The notes below the pieces were generated by a model. That model was not told the DNA's origin and did no database searches. It saw nothing but the letters and a program-made list of their open reading frames with translations. This document shows positions 21,504 to 32,051 of a DNA stretch of 64,000 nucleotides, one piece after another. Position 1 is the first letter of the stretch. Each line of letters starts with the position of its first letter. The translations under genes and the position numbers were made by a program. Source of the DNA: Branchipolynoe longqiensis. Taxonomy: Eukaryota; Annelida; Polychaeta; Phyllodocida; Polynoidae. Where the stretch lies: NCBI GenBank assembly GCA_030323885.1, contig JASIRB010003129.1, forward strand, positions 1 to 64,000. The letters are read 5' to 3'.

Positions 21504-22099
21504 AGCCGTGTTCACACGGGAAAAGTATGAATCGATTTAGACAAGGCGAATTATATAAATCGATTTAGACTCCCGTTCACATGAGCAGTACTTGGGCCGG
21601 AAATCAATATCAGCGCATGAGCAAGTCGGTACTAACCAGCGCCAGTTTCGGTTAGTCGACATCGGCACGAGAGAGTGTGTGTTCGACCTAGATATGTATA
21701 GACTGAATCATATTGGTATGGAACCGTAAAGACTTCTGCTGGGCAGTGAAAACCTATAAATAAATGATGAAAAAAAAATATGTGGACCTCTATCCGGTTC
21801 ATAGACCAAATTATATAATATGTGTTTTTTATCGACCGGAAAGTCAACAAACTAAGGTCTTGACTGCGCATGCGTGTGACGTCCTTAATCCGCCTTATTG
21901 CGTCCACACGGGCAAAATAAACCGCTTCACAGAAATCGACTCATGTAATCGACCTCCACAAGTGGTTTACAGTATCCGCATCACAGGAATCGATTCAGCC
22001 CTAATCTGACTCAGCCGACCGTTCACACGCGAAATGTAACCCGAACTAGGCAAGTCGATTTCTATGAATCAATTTACATTGCCCGTGTGAACACGGCTT
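21504..22099. mobile_element. Foldback family F4
   Basis: The ends are AGCCGTGTTCACACGGG and, reversed, AGCCGTGTTCACACGGGC. The arms contain many AATCGATTTAGAC and AATCGACT words in both orientations. The centre (TATGTATAGACTGAATC, CGACCGGAAAGTCAAC, CTGCGCATGCGTGTGAC) is shared in inverted orientation with 47179-47812. No coding frame. Confidence 0.75.
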
Positions 22100-22138
22100 A
22101 AGCCACTAATGACTTGGTAGTTACTTATAATTGAAGCG

Positions 22139-22675
22139 TAGACCCCTTTCAATGTTTATAAACATTGTGTATGCGCATGCAGCTTGGCTGCAGAATGAAG
22201 GCACACTGCCATTGAGTTTGCCGGTATGCGCAGTGCAAAGCATCTATTTTATTCAAAATTAATAGAAATGCAGAACCCTAACCTTATACATTTAATATCT
22301 GTTCGTTGAATATGTTTTCTATATGTGTCCCAATCAGTTTGTTTCTAGGTGGTGTGGCTTTAGAGATATTTCACTTTTTCTGTATGAAGATTGCTCATGG
22401 CCATTGACAATGCACTGAGTTTGCCGGTATGCACAGTGCAAAATGTCAATTTTATTCAGAATTAATAGAAATACAGAACCCTAACCTTATAAATTTAATA
22501 TAATCTGTTCATTGAATATGTTTTCTATATGTGTTTCAAGCAGTTTGTCTCTAGGTGGTGTGGTTTCACTTTTTCTGTATGAAGATTACTCATAGCCATT
22601 GAGTTTGCAGTGTGACAGTGTGTCGTCCTGAAGCATGACCTAAATACCTATGCTGATGTCATATGAAATAGGTGT
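22139..22675 (+). mobile_element. F9 element with two tandem units
   Basis: The ends are GTAGACCCCTTTCAATG and, reversed, ATACACCTATTTCATATG. Between them a unit of about 190-200 bp occurs twice (GAGTTTGCCGGTATGCGCAG, AGAACCCTAACCTTATA, CTAGGTGGTGTGG). Short hairpin AATGTTTATAAACATT near the left end. Confidence 0.7.
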
Positions 22676-23045
22676 ATTATCTTACTGACTTCTACACAAA
22701 ACATTATCAGTCTGCTTTGTTTTGCTAACCAGACCATTCCGAAGTGCGAATCACGTGACAATGACGTCACTTGTCCAGGTTTATTTACACCATGGCCGAG
22801 ATGTAGATCTAGGCCTACATGACACATATGTTTATTTTCTCATTTTATGCACCTTTTTTTATTATTTGCATATAATGCTGATAACAATGAGTCATGATAT
22901 AGACATTTTTAATACACAATTTCCATGCATTATTCAACAAATAGATATATCTATGTTACACTTATGAACCACCGTACTAACCCACTGAACTATGGTGCTG
23001 CCACCTAAGGATCAAGTAAAGAGTTGGCAACATGGATACCAGGTT
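22676..23045. other. No gene seen
   Basis: Contains AATCACGTGACAATGACGTCA near 22750; no element structure recognised. Confidence 0.4.
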
Positions 23046-23765
23046 CTGGGGCCAAATGTAAGAGTCCGGGTTAGGGCTCGTAACCCACGCGTCGTGTGGA
23101 TCTCCCGGGTTAGCGGCCAAAGTGTCAATGTATGTGCGCGGGTTAGGCTACCGCCTCGAGGGTTAACGTCGCCTTCACTAACTCCCACTTGAGCCTGGGT
23201 TAGCGTGCAGGTCAGGGACCGATTCGGGCCAAATCTATTCAATGCGACCATATTTAACAGAATTACATACTCAAATCGTGAAATTTCATTAAATTAACCC
23301 TAAATTCGAAGCGTTATTAAGCTAACCGCCGCATTGGCGCAATATTAATAGTTATATTTTCGAATCGACGAATGTAATGTAACAAAATCGCCGCAACCGC
23401 CGCATCGACGTCGCGTTCCATACTGGCGCACCGGCGTTTGTTTACTGTACCTTCGTCGATTCGAAAATATAACTATTAATATCGCCGCCAATGCGGTGGT
23501 AGCCTTAATAACGCTTAATTTAGGGTTAATTTAATGAAATTTTACGATTTGAGTATGTAATTCTGTTAAATATGGTCGCATTTAATATATTTGAGCCTAA
23601 TATATGGCTACAAACGCAGAGGGATTTCCCAAATCTATAAATAACTGAAACGTTAGCTAACCCGCGCACGCTTTGGACTGATACATCCCCCGTGACACAT
23701 ATATTAACGCCGACAGTAGCTACCCCGCAGCCGATAAATTGTGGCTCATTACATTTGGCCCCTGG
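23046..23765. mobile_element. F6 element with a 370-bp palindromic core
   Basis: The outer ends are CTGGGGCCAAATGTAA and, reversed, CCAGGGGCCAAATGTAA. Inside, 23226-23595 is a long palindrome centred near 23409, with arms of about 180 bp (TTTAACAGAATTACATACTC, TATATTTTCGAATCGACGAA, GCCGCATTGGCG). The same core lies in 45501-46230, which has different outer arms. Confidence 0.75.
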
Positions 23766-23974
23766 TCTACCAGTGCTATTTACCGTCCAAGGAACCACTG
23801 GAATGCACGACCATAACGCTAGAGTTCTCTGGCTGAGTGTTACTCCCGCCACCCTACACCGTCTGGATGGGGGTAAATAATTATTTCTAGCTGGTTGTCA
23901 TTCAATGTTTTATCCATTAATTAAAGGTATCGAGATTGACATTCCATCTACCCTAGGACGCTAGGTCTAGGTAA

Positions 23975-24671
23975 AGGCCCTGTCACACTATGACGTACTG
24001 CGTCAGCGCTCAACATTAGAAGATTTGCCACTACGTCGGGATTCGTAGAATTTTTCATGGGGGGGGGGGGGGTAAAAATGGGTGCATACACAACATACAC
24101 ACTACGTACGTAACGTATGCAGAACATATCTCTGACGTATTGCTAGCTTATGAGAGCATTCATGTGCCTCGCAAAACGTTCGCAAAACACTCGCATAGGC
24201 CTACACTCACAGAACGCTGACCAAAGTTGCATATGTTACTCCATTGCTAGTAGTACGGCGTATTCGTTAAATACACTGGAGATACGACAGGCATACTTTC
24301 GAAGTATGTTAGTAGTATGTAATGCATTCGTTGGCAGTATGCGGATTGTACGCAGACTGCACGTTCCAACCGGCTGAACGTACGGCTAACATGCAGCAAA
24401 GTATACCAACATATCCTTAATGTACTCCCAACGTACACCGACGTATCCCGGACGTACCCACAGCGTACGTTAAATGTACGAGCCACACATTGACAGTTTT
24501 GAGCATGCACAATAAATGTTCGGAGCCTCAACGCACGTCAGCGTAAGACGACGTATACTGATGTATCCAGAACGTATACGCCGTATACCCAACTTACACG
24601 TAACGTACGTGTTGGTCGAAAATCACATGCGTTGGCACACGTTGAGGCAATACATCGTAGTGTGACAGCCC
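23975..24671. mobile_element. F5-like foldback rich in CGTACG words
   Basis: The ends are GGCCCTGTCACACTATGACG and, reversed, GGGCTGTCACACTACGATG. The interior is packed with ACGTAC, CGTACG and GTATAC words in an otherwise CpG-poor setting. A G14 run lies at 24060. Only the ends and base-composition style link it to the F5 copies at 15.2 and 16.6 kb. Confidence 0.65.
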
Positions 24672-25020
24672 AGTGCAGTGGGTAACGTAGGCTCTATCTA
24701 TCAATTCTTTTATTTTAACTCTCTGCAAGGTATGTTTACAATAAACTGACGTGATGCAATAAATGCATACAAATTCCTTACAGACAGAAAGGATCCCAGA
24801 AAAGCGATGCTTATCTAGCTGGTCTCCATGATGTGAATGAACAAGTGATAACAATAACAAATGATTAAACTGAAGCTACATTTTTAACTAATGGTTATGG
24901 TGAGATACTGATGCGTCTCTTCACAGTTAGTAAAAAACAAAGTAATGATAGGAATATTATATGTATATTGTGTCATGGATTCATGTACTTACATGGAGTA
25001 TCAGGAGTTATTTTGCATGT
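24672..25020. other. No gene seen
   Basis: AT-rich unique-looking sequence before a LINE target site. Confidence 0.4.
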
Positions 25021-25032
25021 ATGTTAATAGGG

Positions 25033-26100
25033 TATGCAGGTATTGCAGGTATAGCAATACCTCAGGGAGTTTGACACCCCTGCCTTGCAGAGTTATAAAC
25101 CACTGCCTTGTGGTACAAGTTCTTGACAGAACCGAAGGCTAAGGGAGCAAACCCTAAACAGAAAACCATGTCACTGTGGCAGCATTAAGGGCGGTTGATG
25201 TATGGAACTCCCAACATCTCCCGACCAGCCACTGCAGGGACAAATAGTTTTGCGCCTGTCTTGACATGTTCTTGCCGGTGTGAAACCTCTATTTGCTCCG
25301 CGAGAGAGTGCTGCTGGTAACTTGCAAAAGCCAGCAGCACTTCAACACTTTTGCAGGCAGCTTTCATGAAATGTAGTTTGGCCTGAAGATTAACATCAAG
25401 AAGACTGAGGTGCTGTACCAACCAAACTCTACAAAAACCGGAGAGGAGGAGATCATGGTTGACAGAAACAAGCTGAACTCTGTTCCGGAATTCACCTACC
25501 TCGGAAGCACTATATCAAGTGATGGACGCATTGATGCTGAAATACAGAGGAGGATGGCCAAGGCTAGCGCATCTTTCGGCCGACTACGCCAGAGACTCTG
25601 GAACAACCACCATGTGTCCATTCAGGTCAAAGGCAAGATCTACCGTGCAATCGTGCTATCCACCCTATTATACGGAGCCGAGGCCTGGATAGTGTACAGA
25701 CGACAGGTGAAAAAGCTGCATGCCTTCATGATGTGACATCTGCGTTCAATTATGAGGCCAACCTGGAAGGACAAAGTGACAAATAAGGAAATACTCGAAC
25801 GGACGGGGCTGCCCTCTATGGAAGATCTTCTGATCAAAAAGAATCTCCGGTGGACTGGACACCTCATGAGGATGTCATCAGACAGGCTACCAAAGCAGAT
25901 CCTCTATTCTCAACTGTCTTCTGGCTACAGAAAGAGAGGGCACCCTCATCTCCATCAAGAGAAACCTGAAGCTGAGAGACATTAAGACCGACTCATGGAC
26001 GCAACTCTCCAGCAGAGAGCTAAATGGAGAGCGGCAGTCAAGTAATGAAAGCAGTCTTTGTCGCATCGCGACCGACAGCATGATGATGATGATGATGATG
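25033..26100 (+). mobile_element. Internally deleted LINE with (ATG)n tail, copy 1
   Basis: The 5' 340 bp (GCAATACCTCAGGGAG, GACAGAACCGAAGGCTAAGG, ending CATGAAATG at 25365-25373) are joined to the 3' half of a reverse transcriptase (TTTGGCCTGAAGATTAAC onward). The coding part reads ...TYLGSTISSD..., ...LLYGAEAW..., a stop at 25735, then ...LRWTGHLMRMSSDRLPKQ. A further small deletion near 25950 removes part of the C-terminus. It ends in (GATGAT)n. ATGTTAATAGGG at 25021-25032 and 26101-26112 is the target duplication. Non-autonomous and dead. Confidence 0.88.
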
Positions 26101-26227
26101 ATGTTAATAGGGGTAAATCTTATGTTCTTTGCCATAGCCACTTGATATTTTAAATTATGCGACTAGTTAATGACAACTATATCCTATTATATATATTCTT
26201 TACTGGTAATCGATTTAGTATGCATTG

Positions 26228-26446
26228 AGATAGCTTATCCTTAGTTGTTACAGAAGTTTTTCAAAGTTTTAAGGTTTCTAATCTCTACTGGTATTGAGTT
26301 CCAGATATTGATTCCTTGGTTTTCAGTTGTTATTTTGCCATATTTGTTTCCAGTGTGTTTGTGATGTATGTTATTTATCTGTCGCGTGTTATGGGAATGG
26401 ACCAGATTGTTTTCTTTGAAGAGATTATCAAATATTTCAGGGATGG
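26228..26446 (-). mobile_element. CR1/jockey-like LINE C-terminal fragment
   Basis: The minus strand encodes ...HSHNTRQINNIHHKH... and ...QGINIWNSIPVEIRNLK..., the conserved tail of many non-LTR reverse transcriptases (the N-x-W-N-x-x-P motif). Seventy codons are open. It is 5' truncated and abuts an F9 element. Confidence 0.65.
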
Positions 26447-26846
26447 TAAACATATAGAAAACATATTCAATGAATAGATTATATTACATTTATAAGGTTA
26501 GGGTTCTGCATTTCTATTAATTTTGAATAAAATAAACGTGTTGCACTGCGTGTACCAGCAAACTCAATGCATTGTCAATGGCTGTGAGCAATCTTCATAC
26601 AGAAAAAGTGAAGTATCTCTAAAACCACACCACCTAGAGACAAACCGCTTGGTATATAGATAGAAAACATATTCAACGAATAGATTATATTAAATTTATG
26701 AGGTTACGGTTCTACATTTCTAATAATTTTGAATTAAATAAACGTTTTGCACTGCGCATACCGGCAAACTCAATGGCAGTGTGCCTTCGTTCTGCAGCCA
26801 GCCTGCGCGCGCATACACAATGTTAGTAAACATTGAAATAGGTCTA
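26447..26846 (-). mobile_element. F9 element with two tandem units
   Basis: Minus-oriented relative of 22139-22675. Two units each have GGTTAGGGTTCTGCA-type and CCACACCACCTAGAGAC sequence. The outer end reads CATTGAAATAGGTCTATA. The far end is cut by the LINE fragment before it. Confidence 0.65.
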
Positions 26847-27346
26847 TAGTGTGAATAGGTTATTTGCGGGAGGCAATGGAGGCATTCGACTGGGCCCTTT
26901 CTATCCGCAAGATTTATGGATGGATCGGATGGAGCCACAACACACATCCGAATCATACGTATAGTAACCCACTTCCGGTCCCAGTCGAATAGGAATTTGT
27001 GAGGAAATATTTTGATATTCGCATAGAGAGGCCCAGGCGAATGCCGCCATTAATATTCTTCGGCGTACTCGTGACACAAGTTCTGTAATAGTGCTGCCCT
27101 CTCGTGTAACCTAGTTAGACTACGTGTGACCTAGTTATACGACACGTGACCTATTTGACTGGAACGGGAACAAAATGGCACCGATGACGGTTAGGTTACT
27201 CTTACAGTTACACCGCATTAATGTAACGAATGAATAGTAATAGAATACCGGAGAAGAGAGAATAAAGACGTGAAATGTTTATGGAATTTGGATTATTGAT
27301 TTGTGATTGGACGAATGATAACAATCGAGGGAGAAAAAAAGAGCTT
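26847..27346. other. No protein gene in 500 bp upstream of tRNA-Ala 3' side
   Basis: Unique-looking sequence. A run of A at 27333-27340 is the T-run terminator of the minus-strand tRNA-Ala. Confidence 0.5.
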
Positions 27347-27419
27347 TGGAGAACCCGGGCATCGATCCCGGTACCTCTCACATGCTAAGCGAGCGCTCTA
27401 CCATCTGAGCTAGCTCCCC
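27347..27419 (-). tRNA. tRNA-Ala (AGC)
   Basis: A 73-nt cloverleaf on the minus strand. Acceptor GGGGAGC pairs with GTTCTCC using G-T wobbles. D arm AGCTCAGATGGTAGAGC; anticodon arm CTCGCTTAGCATGTGAG with AGC at the loop centre; T arm ACCGGGATCGATGCCCGG; discriminator A. A boxes (TAGCTCAGATGG) and B box (GGGATCGATGCC) fit Pol III. A T-run (CTTTTTTTCTC) follows directly downstream as terminator. No intron. Looks like a working gene. Confidence 0.95.
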
Positions 27420-27721
27420 ACCGGCTGAAAGTGCCTATGGTTATACCGATAACTAAATTTGAATCTGTTGTAATAGATTAACTGTTTCAATAGTTGAAAT
27501 GGTTTAAATGAGTTGTCGCAGTTTGGTTTGGTACATGGTCATTATATAAGGTATATAGATTCAATTTATTATTGAGTCTTGAATTTAATATATGCTTACC
27601 AACTGTTTTTTTATTCATCGTCAATTTTAGGTTTCGTTTCAAATTGATGGCTATTATTTGTCCCAGTTATCACCCATCGTATGTTTCCTAGTCAAAATGG
27701 AGAACAAAAAAGAACATTAAA
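27420..27721. other. No gene seen
   Basis: AT-rich upstream flank of the tRNA-Ala gene. Confidence 0.4.
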
Positions 27722-28251
27722 AGCCGTGTTTACACGGGCAATTGTGAAGCGATTTAGGCAAATCGATTTATATGAAGTGATGTAGTGGCGCATTTACACG
27801 AGCGAGTTTTAAAGTGTGTCGGCGACCAGGAACCAGCAGCCTTAGTGGTGCGCCTGTAGCCGGCGAGCACTGCCGATGTAGCTGCTACGTTAATATCGCT
27901 TGGAATTTAAGGTTAATTTAATTAAATTTCATTATTTGAGTATGTAATTTTGTTAAATATGATCGCATTCACTAGATTTTGGCCTAATCGGGCCCTAACA
28001 CTGCCGGGCACCAGCGATTAGTTACAGCTGAGCCTGTAGCCGGCGAGCACCACTATTTTACACTATCACTGCCCTGGAAGCAGCTGAATCGCTTCATCTA
28101 TACTACCTCAGGAGGTGGTTTACATGTACCGATTTATATGAATCGATTCAGCCCTAAAACGCCTCAGAGTCGCGTTTACACGGCATATGTGAATCGATCT
28201 AGGCAAGTCGTTTCATATGAGGCGTTTTAAATCGCCCGTGTAAACAGGGCT
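27722..28251. mobile_element. Foldback family F4 with an F6-core fragment
   Basis: The ends are AGCCGTGTTTACACGGGC and, reversed, AGCCCTGTTTACACGGGC. The arms repeat AATCGATTTA and AAACGCC words. Inside, 27895-27985 carries one arm end of the F6 palindrome (GGTTAATTTAATTAAATTTC, GTTAAATATGATCGCATTC). Thus an F6 core fragment is embedded in a different foldback family. Confidence 0.7.
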
Positions 28252-28606
28252 AAAGAGACTTAAAAAGAGAGAGAAAAAACTAGTTATTTGGTTAAATCAG
28301 CAGGGAAAGTGCTTCAGACCAACACATCTAAGCTTTGGTGTTTGTGATGGTGGACAAGCGGAAACTGAAGGGTAGGCCTACATTTTGTTTTTAATACACT
28401 TTTGGGGGTCTGAGTTAGAGCGTGCCACTGGTATCCAGGGAGGGGGGGGGGTTGAACTTGTAAATAGCAAATAATAAAAGAAGAACAAAAATAAGGGTTG
28501 TGATGTTTTGGGCATTACCCACCTCCTGGTTACCTGAGGTTAACAGCAGGGCGCTGCTCAAAGCTGCTCAAAGCTGCTCAAAGCTCTTAGGGCCCAATTT
28601 TAACAA
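28252..28606. other. No gene; short AAAGCTGCTC triplication
   Basis: A G-run at 28441. At 28557-28585 the 10-bp word AAAGCTGCTC is repeated nearly three times. Confidence 0.45.
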
Positions 28607-28940
28607 ATTAAAAACATTGGTGTCCGTTCCCGACATATACTTTAAAAAATCGCCCGCCCCTGAATTTTTTTAATATTTGTTAACTGTTAAAAAGCATTGG
28701 GCTAGCAGCAATTCAATTTTTGTATCAATTTTTAAGTTATTGGTTTGACCTGGCAATGGTTCGAACCCAGCAGTTCGAATCCCACGACTTACCAGAACGA
28801 GAGTCAGGCACTCAACTCATTCGGCCAACGCGTCTGCATGGCTACCGGGTGCTTATTATGTCTACTTCAACAACAAAAAATTAAAATAAAAACCGCCCAC
28901 CCAACCCTGATTTTTATTTCGAAAGGACGATCACCAATTT
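28607..28940 (-). mobile_element. SINE-A3: tRNA-like head inside inverted repeats
   Basis: Read on the minus strand: AATTGGTGATCGTCC, a G/C-rich block, then a SINE-A head (GCGTTGGCCGAATGAGTTGA, B box GGGTTCGAACC), AAACCAATAACTTAAAAATT, TTGAATTGCTGCTA, a GGGGCGGGCGATTTT block and the inverse terminus GGACACCAAT. The same order and both termini recur at 34570-34905, so this is a family, not a chance overlap. Confidence 0.7.
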
Positions 28941-29552
28941 TGTGTGTAGCCTATACCTAATGATGAACCACACAGTTATCACGTGAGGGTAGGATGAAAT
29001 CCCCCCTTTTTTCCCCATTAGTAGGATTCACAACTTTTCCTGATGGGCCAGAAGAGGAAGAACACCAACCATGTGCCACTTGTACCAAGCGACCTTAGGG
29101 ACAACCAGTATTAGCCTAATCCATTCCAGAAGTATAGATTTAATTTAATTTACATATATGTTGCCTAAAAAAAAATGTCGCACTTGCTTTTGCCATATGA
29201 GATATATATATATATATCTTGGGTGAAGTAGAAACTTCTAGGAGTTGTGTATTCAAAGCACTTGAGTCCGGGCAGTGAAGGTTTGGAGAGGCAGGAAGGG
29301 AAGAAGATGGGACCCGCAGTTGAAGAGCACAGACCAGCAGTGAAAACGAAAAGGGCCTCACCCAAGCAAACAACTCTGTTGATCAGGAGAAGTAAGCCCG
29401 GGAGAAAAAAGGTAATGGGTAGGATCGAGATAAGAGAAATGAGGAGAGTTAAGAGTCAAAGAGCTGTGCCCCCTTCCTCGGGGTTAACCAGAGAGCGAGT
29501 CGGAAACACAAAAGGATTAGTGGCAGTTGAAGGTGAAAAGCTGGCTGGCCGG
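28941..29552. other. No supported gene; one basic 102-codon open frame
   Basis: A plus-strand open frame at 29247-29555 is rich in Lys, Arg and Glu and would end inside the next element. It has no recognised domain, no promoter and no homologue in the window. Composition here is slightly GC-rich. I treat it as unassigned. Confidence 0.3.
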
Positions 29553-29961
29553 TAGATAAAGGATTCACCCGGTACTCACAGTACACGGATGAATTCCGAC
29601 CCTATATAAAAACGTTCGAAAAAGCGGGTTAATGAAATGAGAGCCTAATTTCACAATCTAAGAAGCAAAATTTATTCTTTGTAGATGTTTTCATATTTAC
29701 CCGCTACCTTTGAGTTGAAAAATATAATAAAATAGCTAGTTTAATACGATTTAAAATTGAAATCGACGGCGTTCTATGGCCGCCATCTTGTCTTTTTGCA
29801 TTCTCTCCCATTTTACCAAATTTGTGCCAATATATGTAGCCATTTGATCATGGAACCACAGTTTCTACTTCCTGTTCCATACTAAAGCTATTTTCGCCCG
29901 TATTTACACTACGTTATCGTTCACCCGTGTACTACAAATACCGGGTGAATCTTTTATCTAG
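29553..29961. mobile_element. Inverted-repeat element F7, short copy
   Basis: The ends are TAGATAAAGGATTCACCCGG and, reversed, TAGATAAAAGATTCACCCGG, continuing into AGTACACGG on both. TGGCCGG lies outside both ends, with one mismatch if taken as 8 bp. The interior matches the 13-kb copy only in GGTTAATGAAATGAG. Confidence 0.75.
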
Positions 29962-29994
29962 GTGGCCGGCTGCCCACTGCAATAATTTGTCTAG

Positions 29995-30022
29995 CAACAT
30001 CTAAGGTCATATCAGGATGGTC
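29995..30022 (-). mobile_element. SINE-A1 tail relic
   Basis: Only CTAGCAACATCTAAGGTCAT and the next few bases remain. Confidence 0.5.
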
Positions 30023-30102
30023 AGGGGGATAGAAAAGACCTGTGTGGATGAAGTGGAGTTCAGACAGCAAGAACTACTACAATTTCTTGGAATTCGTTAT
30101 AC

Positions 30103-30174
30103 AGCAGAGTGGCGCAGTGGAAGCGTGCTGGGCCCATAACCCAGAGGTCCGAGGATCGAAACCTCGCTCTGCTA
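30103..30174 (+). tRNA. Initiator tRNA-Met (CAT)
   Basis: A 72-nt cloverleaf. Acceptor AGCAGAG/CTCTGCT with discriminator A and the A-starting acceptor typical of eukaryotic initiators; D arm GGCGCAGTGGAAGCG; anticodon arm CTGGGCCCATAACCCAG with the initiator-type GGG/CCC pairs; T arm CCGAGGATCGAAACCTCG with the initiator-type AUCGA-like loop. A 7-T terminator starts at 30179 after AACCA. Looks like a working gene. A copy with the same mature sequence, leader end and trailer is at 37620-37691. Confidence 0.96.
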
Positions 30175-30726
30175 ACCATTTTTTTCCTTCTTTTTTTGTT
30201 TGTCGTTGTCTAGTCTTATTGGCGCTTAGTGTCATCATTGTCTTTGGGTCTCTACATAAATAAATACCTAATAATCTTTGTTTACTATTTGATATCCGGG
30301 GTCATCTACTAGACCATGTTGTATGGCATGTAGGCCTACTATGATGTAGTTAGCCCAGACACTGACTGGCGTCTAATGTTATATATATACATATATATAT
30401 ACTAGCCTGGAGGAGAGTCGTTGCTAACGTCATATATATACATATATATATATAGCATCGGAGCAAAATGCTAGGCCCACAGAATATATAGAATAATCGA
30501 GAATCAGTAATAAATAATTAAAATAAGGTAGGAGAAACCTCGCATATTTATATGCATATAATAAATTATATTTTACATATCTAGCCAGTTATGAATATCG
30601 GACTCACAGAATACCAACACAGTATCAGTATCACAGATCTAATCCCACATGTAATACAGTTTAAATATATCTATATTATAAAAAAACAACGCCAGGGAAG
30701 AAAGAAAAAAGAAAAAATAAGTTGAC
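30175..30726. other. No gene; duplicated tRNA-Asp flank and TA repeats
   Basis: GCCTGGAGGAGAGTCGTTGC and GCTAACGTCAT at 30404-30432 nearly repeat the upstream flank of the tRNA-Asp gene (30800-30829). TATATATACATATATATATA occurs on each side of it. Confidence 0.5.
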
Positions 30727-30798
30727 CTCCCCGACGGGGAATTGAACCCCGGTCTCCCGCGTGACAGGCGGGGATACTAACCACTATACTATCGAGGA
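30727..30798 (-). tRNA. tRNA-Asp (GTC)
   Basis: A 72-nt cloverleaf on the minus strand. Acceptor TCCTCGA/TCGGGGA with discriminator G; D arm TAGTATAGTGGTTAGTA; anticodon arm CCCGCCTGTCACGCGGG with GTC; T arm CCGGGGTTCAATTCCCCG. T-rich terminator (ATTTTTTC, CTTTTTTC) follows downstream. No intron. Looks like a working gene. Confidence 0.96.
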
Positions 30799-30849
30799 CT
30801 GCCTGGAGGACCATTGTTGCTAACGTCATTTTAGGACAGCTGGATAGGG

Positions 30850-31015
30850 CAAAGCCAGCAGCAGTTTTGCAGGCAGCTTTCATGAAATGTTAAACCTGAA
30901 GCTGAAAGACCGACTCATGGACATCACTCTCACAGCAGAGAGCTAAATGGAGAGCAGCAGTCAAGTAATAAAAGCAGTCTTTGTCGCATCGCGACTGACA
31001 GCATGATGATGATGA
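30850..31015 (+). mobile_element. Internally deleted LINE with (ATG)n tail, copy 3
   Basis: Only 40 bp of the 5' module remain (GCAGCTTTCATGAAATG), joined to the last 115 bp (AAACCTGAAGCTGAAAGAC, GAAAGCAGTCTTTGTCGC) and a short (GAT)n tail. TGGATAGGG at 30841-30849 and 31016-31024 is the target duplication. Confidence 0.8.
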
Positions 31016-31117
31016 TGGATAGGGGTGCTGCTTGACAAGGGCTAATCTTTATTTGTATTATATTTTCCTTGGTTCTTCTTTATTATTATGTCTGCGTGTC
31101 CCGTTCAAAATAGATGA

Positions 31118-31860
31118 GTTAGTAATTCTGACTGTGCATGCGCTGAAAACGGTGTAGACGACAAAACAAATGCACATGGCCATTGACTTTGCCCATATGC
31201 GCAGTGCAAAACTTGGATCTTATTCAAAATTAATAGAACTACAGAACAATAAGGCATAAACATGGATTCACCCATGCAACATAATAATATAATGATATAA
31301 TAAGTATATTTAAGACAAAACTATCCATAAATAAGCATTTTGAGCTGAGGCTCATGTTCACATCCCCATTTTTAATTCTTGTTCTACTTATTTAAATGGC
31401 AAATGTGTCAACAGAAACTTGTTTCAAAGAAATATCTAATTAAATCTAAATCTAACTATATCTAACTAAATATCTGATGGACCCTACATATTTTCTACCC
31501 CTACGTATGTTATTCAGCATAATTATATAAAGAAATAATTATATAAATAAAAACATGAATAAAATAAGTAAAACTGACTCTGGCTATAGTTCCAACACTA
31601 GGCTGAGCACGTGCTGTTTATAGTTTTATGTAAATGCAATGGTATATAAAAAAACGATTCACATCTTAATTAAAATTATGTAATTTTTTTATTGGTATTC
31701 TGCATTTAAAACATTAGCTGAAATGAGCTGAAACTAGCAGATTTCATAGCAGCAGTCAGTGTTTCAGCATGTGCCATGTGCTTCGCGTGGGTTTGTTTTG
31801 CTTCCACACATCCCACAATGCACCAGCTGGAATTACGAACCCATCTATACAGGCGCTGAG
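31118..31860. mobile_element. F10-related repeat
   Basis: Starts with an F9-like piece (CATTGACTTTGCCCATATGC, ACAGAACAATAAGG), then sequence shared with 33799-34165 and 47813-48330 (AAACATGAATAAAATAAGTA, ACTGACTCTGGCTATAG, GAGCTGAAACTAGCAGATTT, CATCCCACAATGCACCAGC). AT-rich; no coding frame. Confidence 0.6.
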
Positions 31861-32051
31861 TTTCTTGACCTGACCTTTATGTCAGCTAAGTTCAAGGTGA
31901 GGAGGTAATACATTTTGTTTTTAAGTCAGCCCTTGTTATTTACGTCATTTTCCAGACAACTTCTGATCACTTGATTAAGATGGAGTAGAACACTTGTTTC
32001 AGAGAAATATATAACCAATCTATGATTAACCCTACTCATTTTCTAGTTCCA

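Noticed and set aside
30400..30470. Cruciform or replication origin at paired TATATATACATATATATATA
   Set aside because: Simple AT repeats are frequent here and no other origin feature is present.
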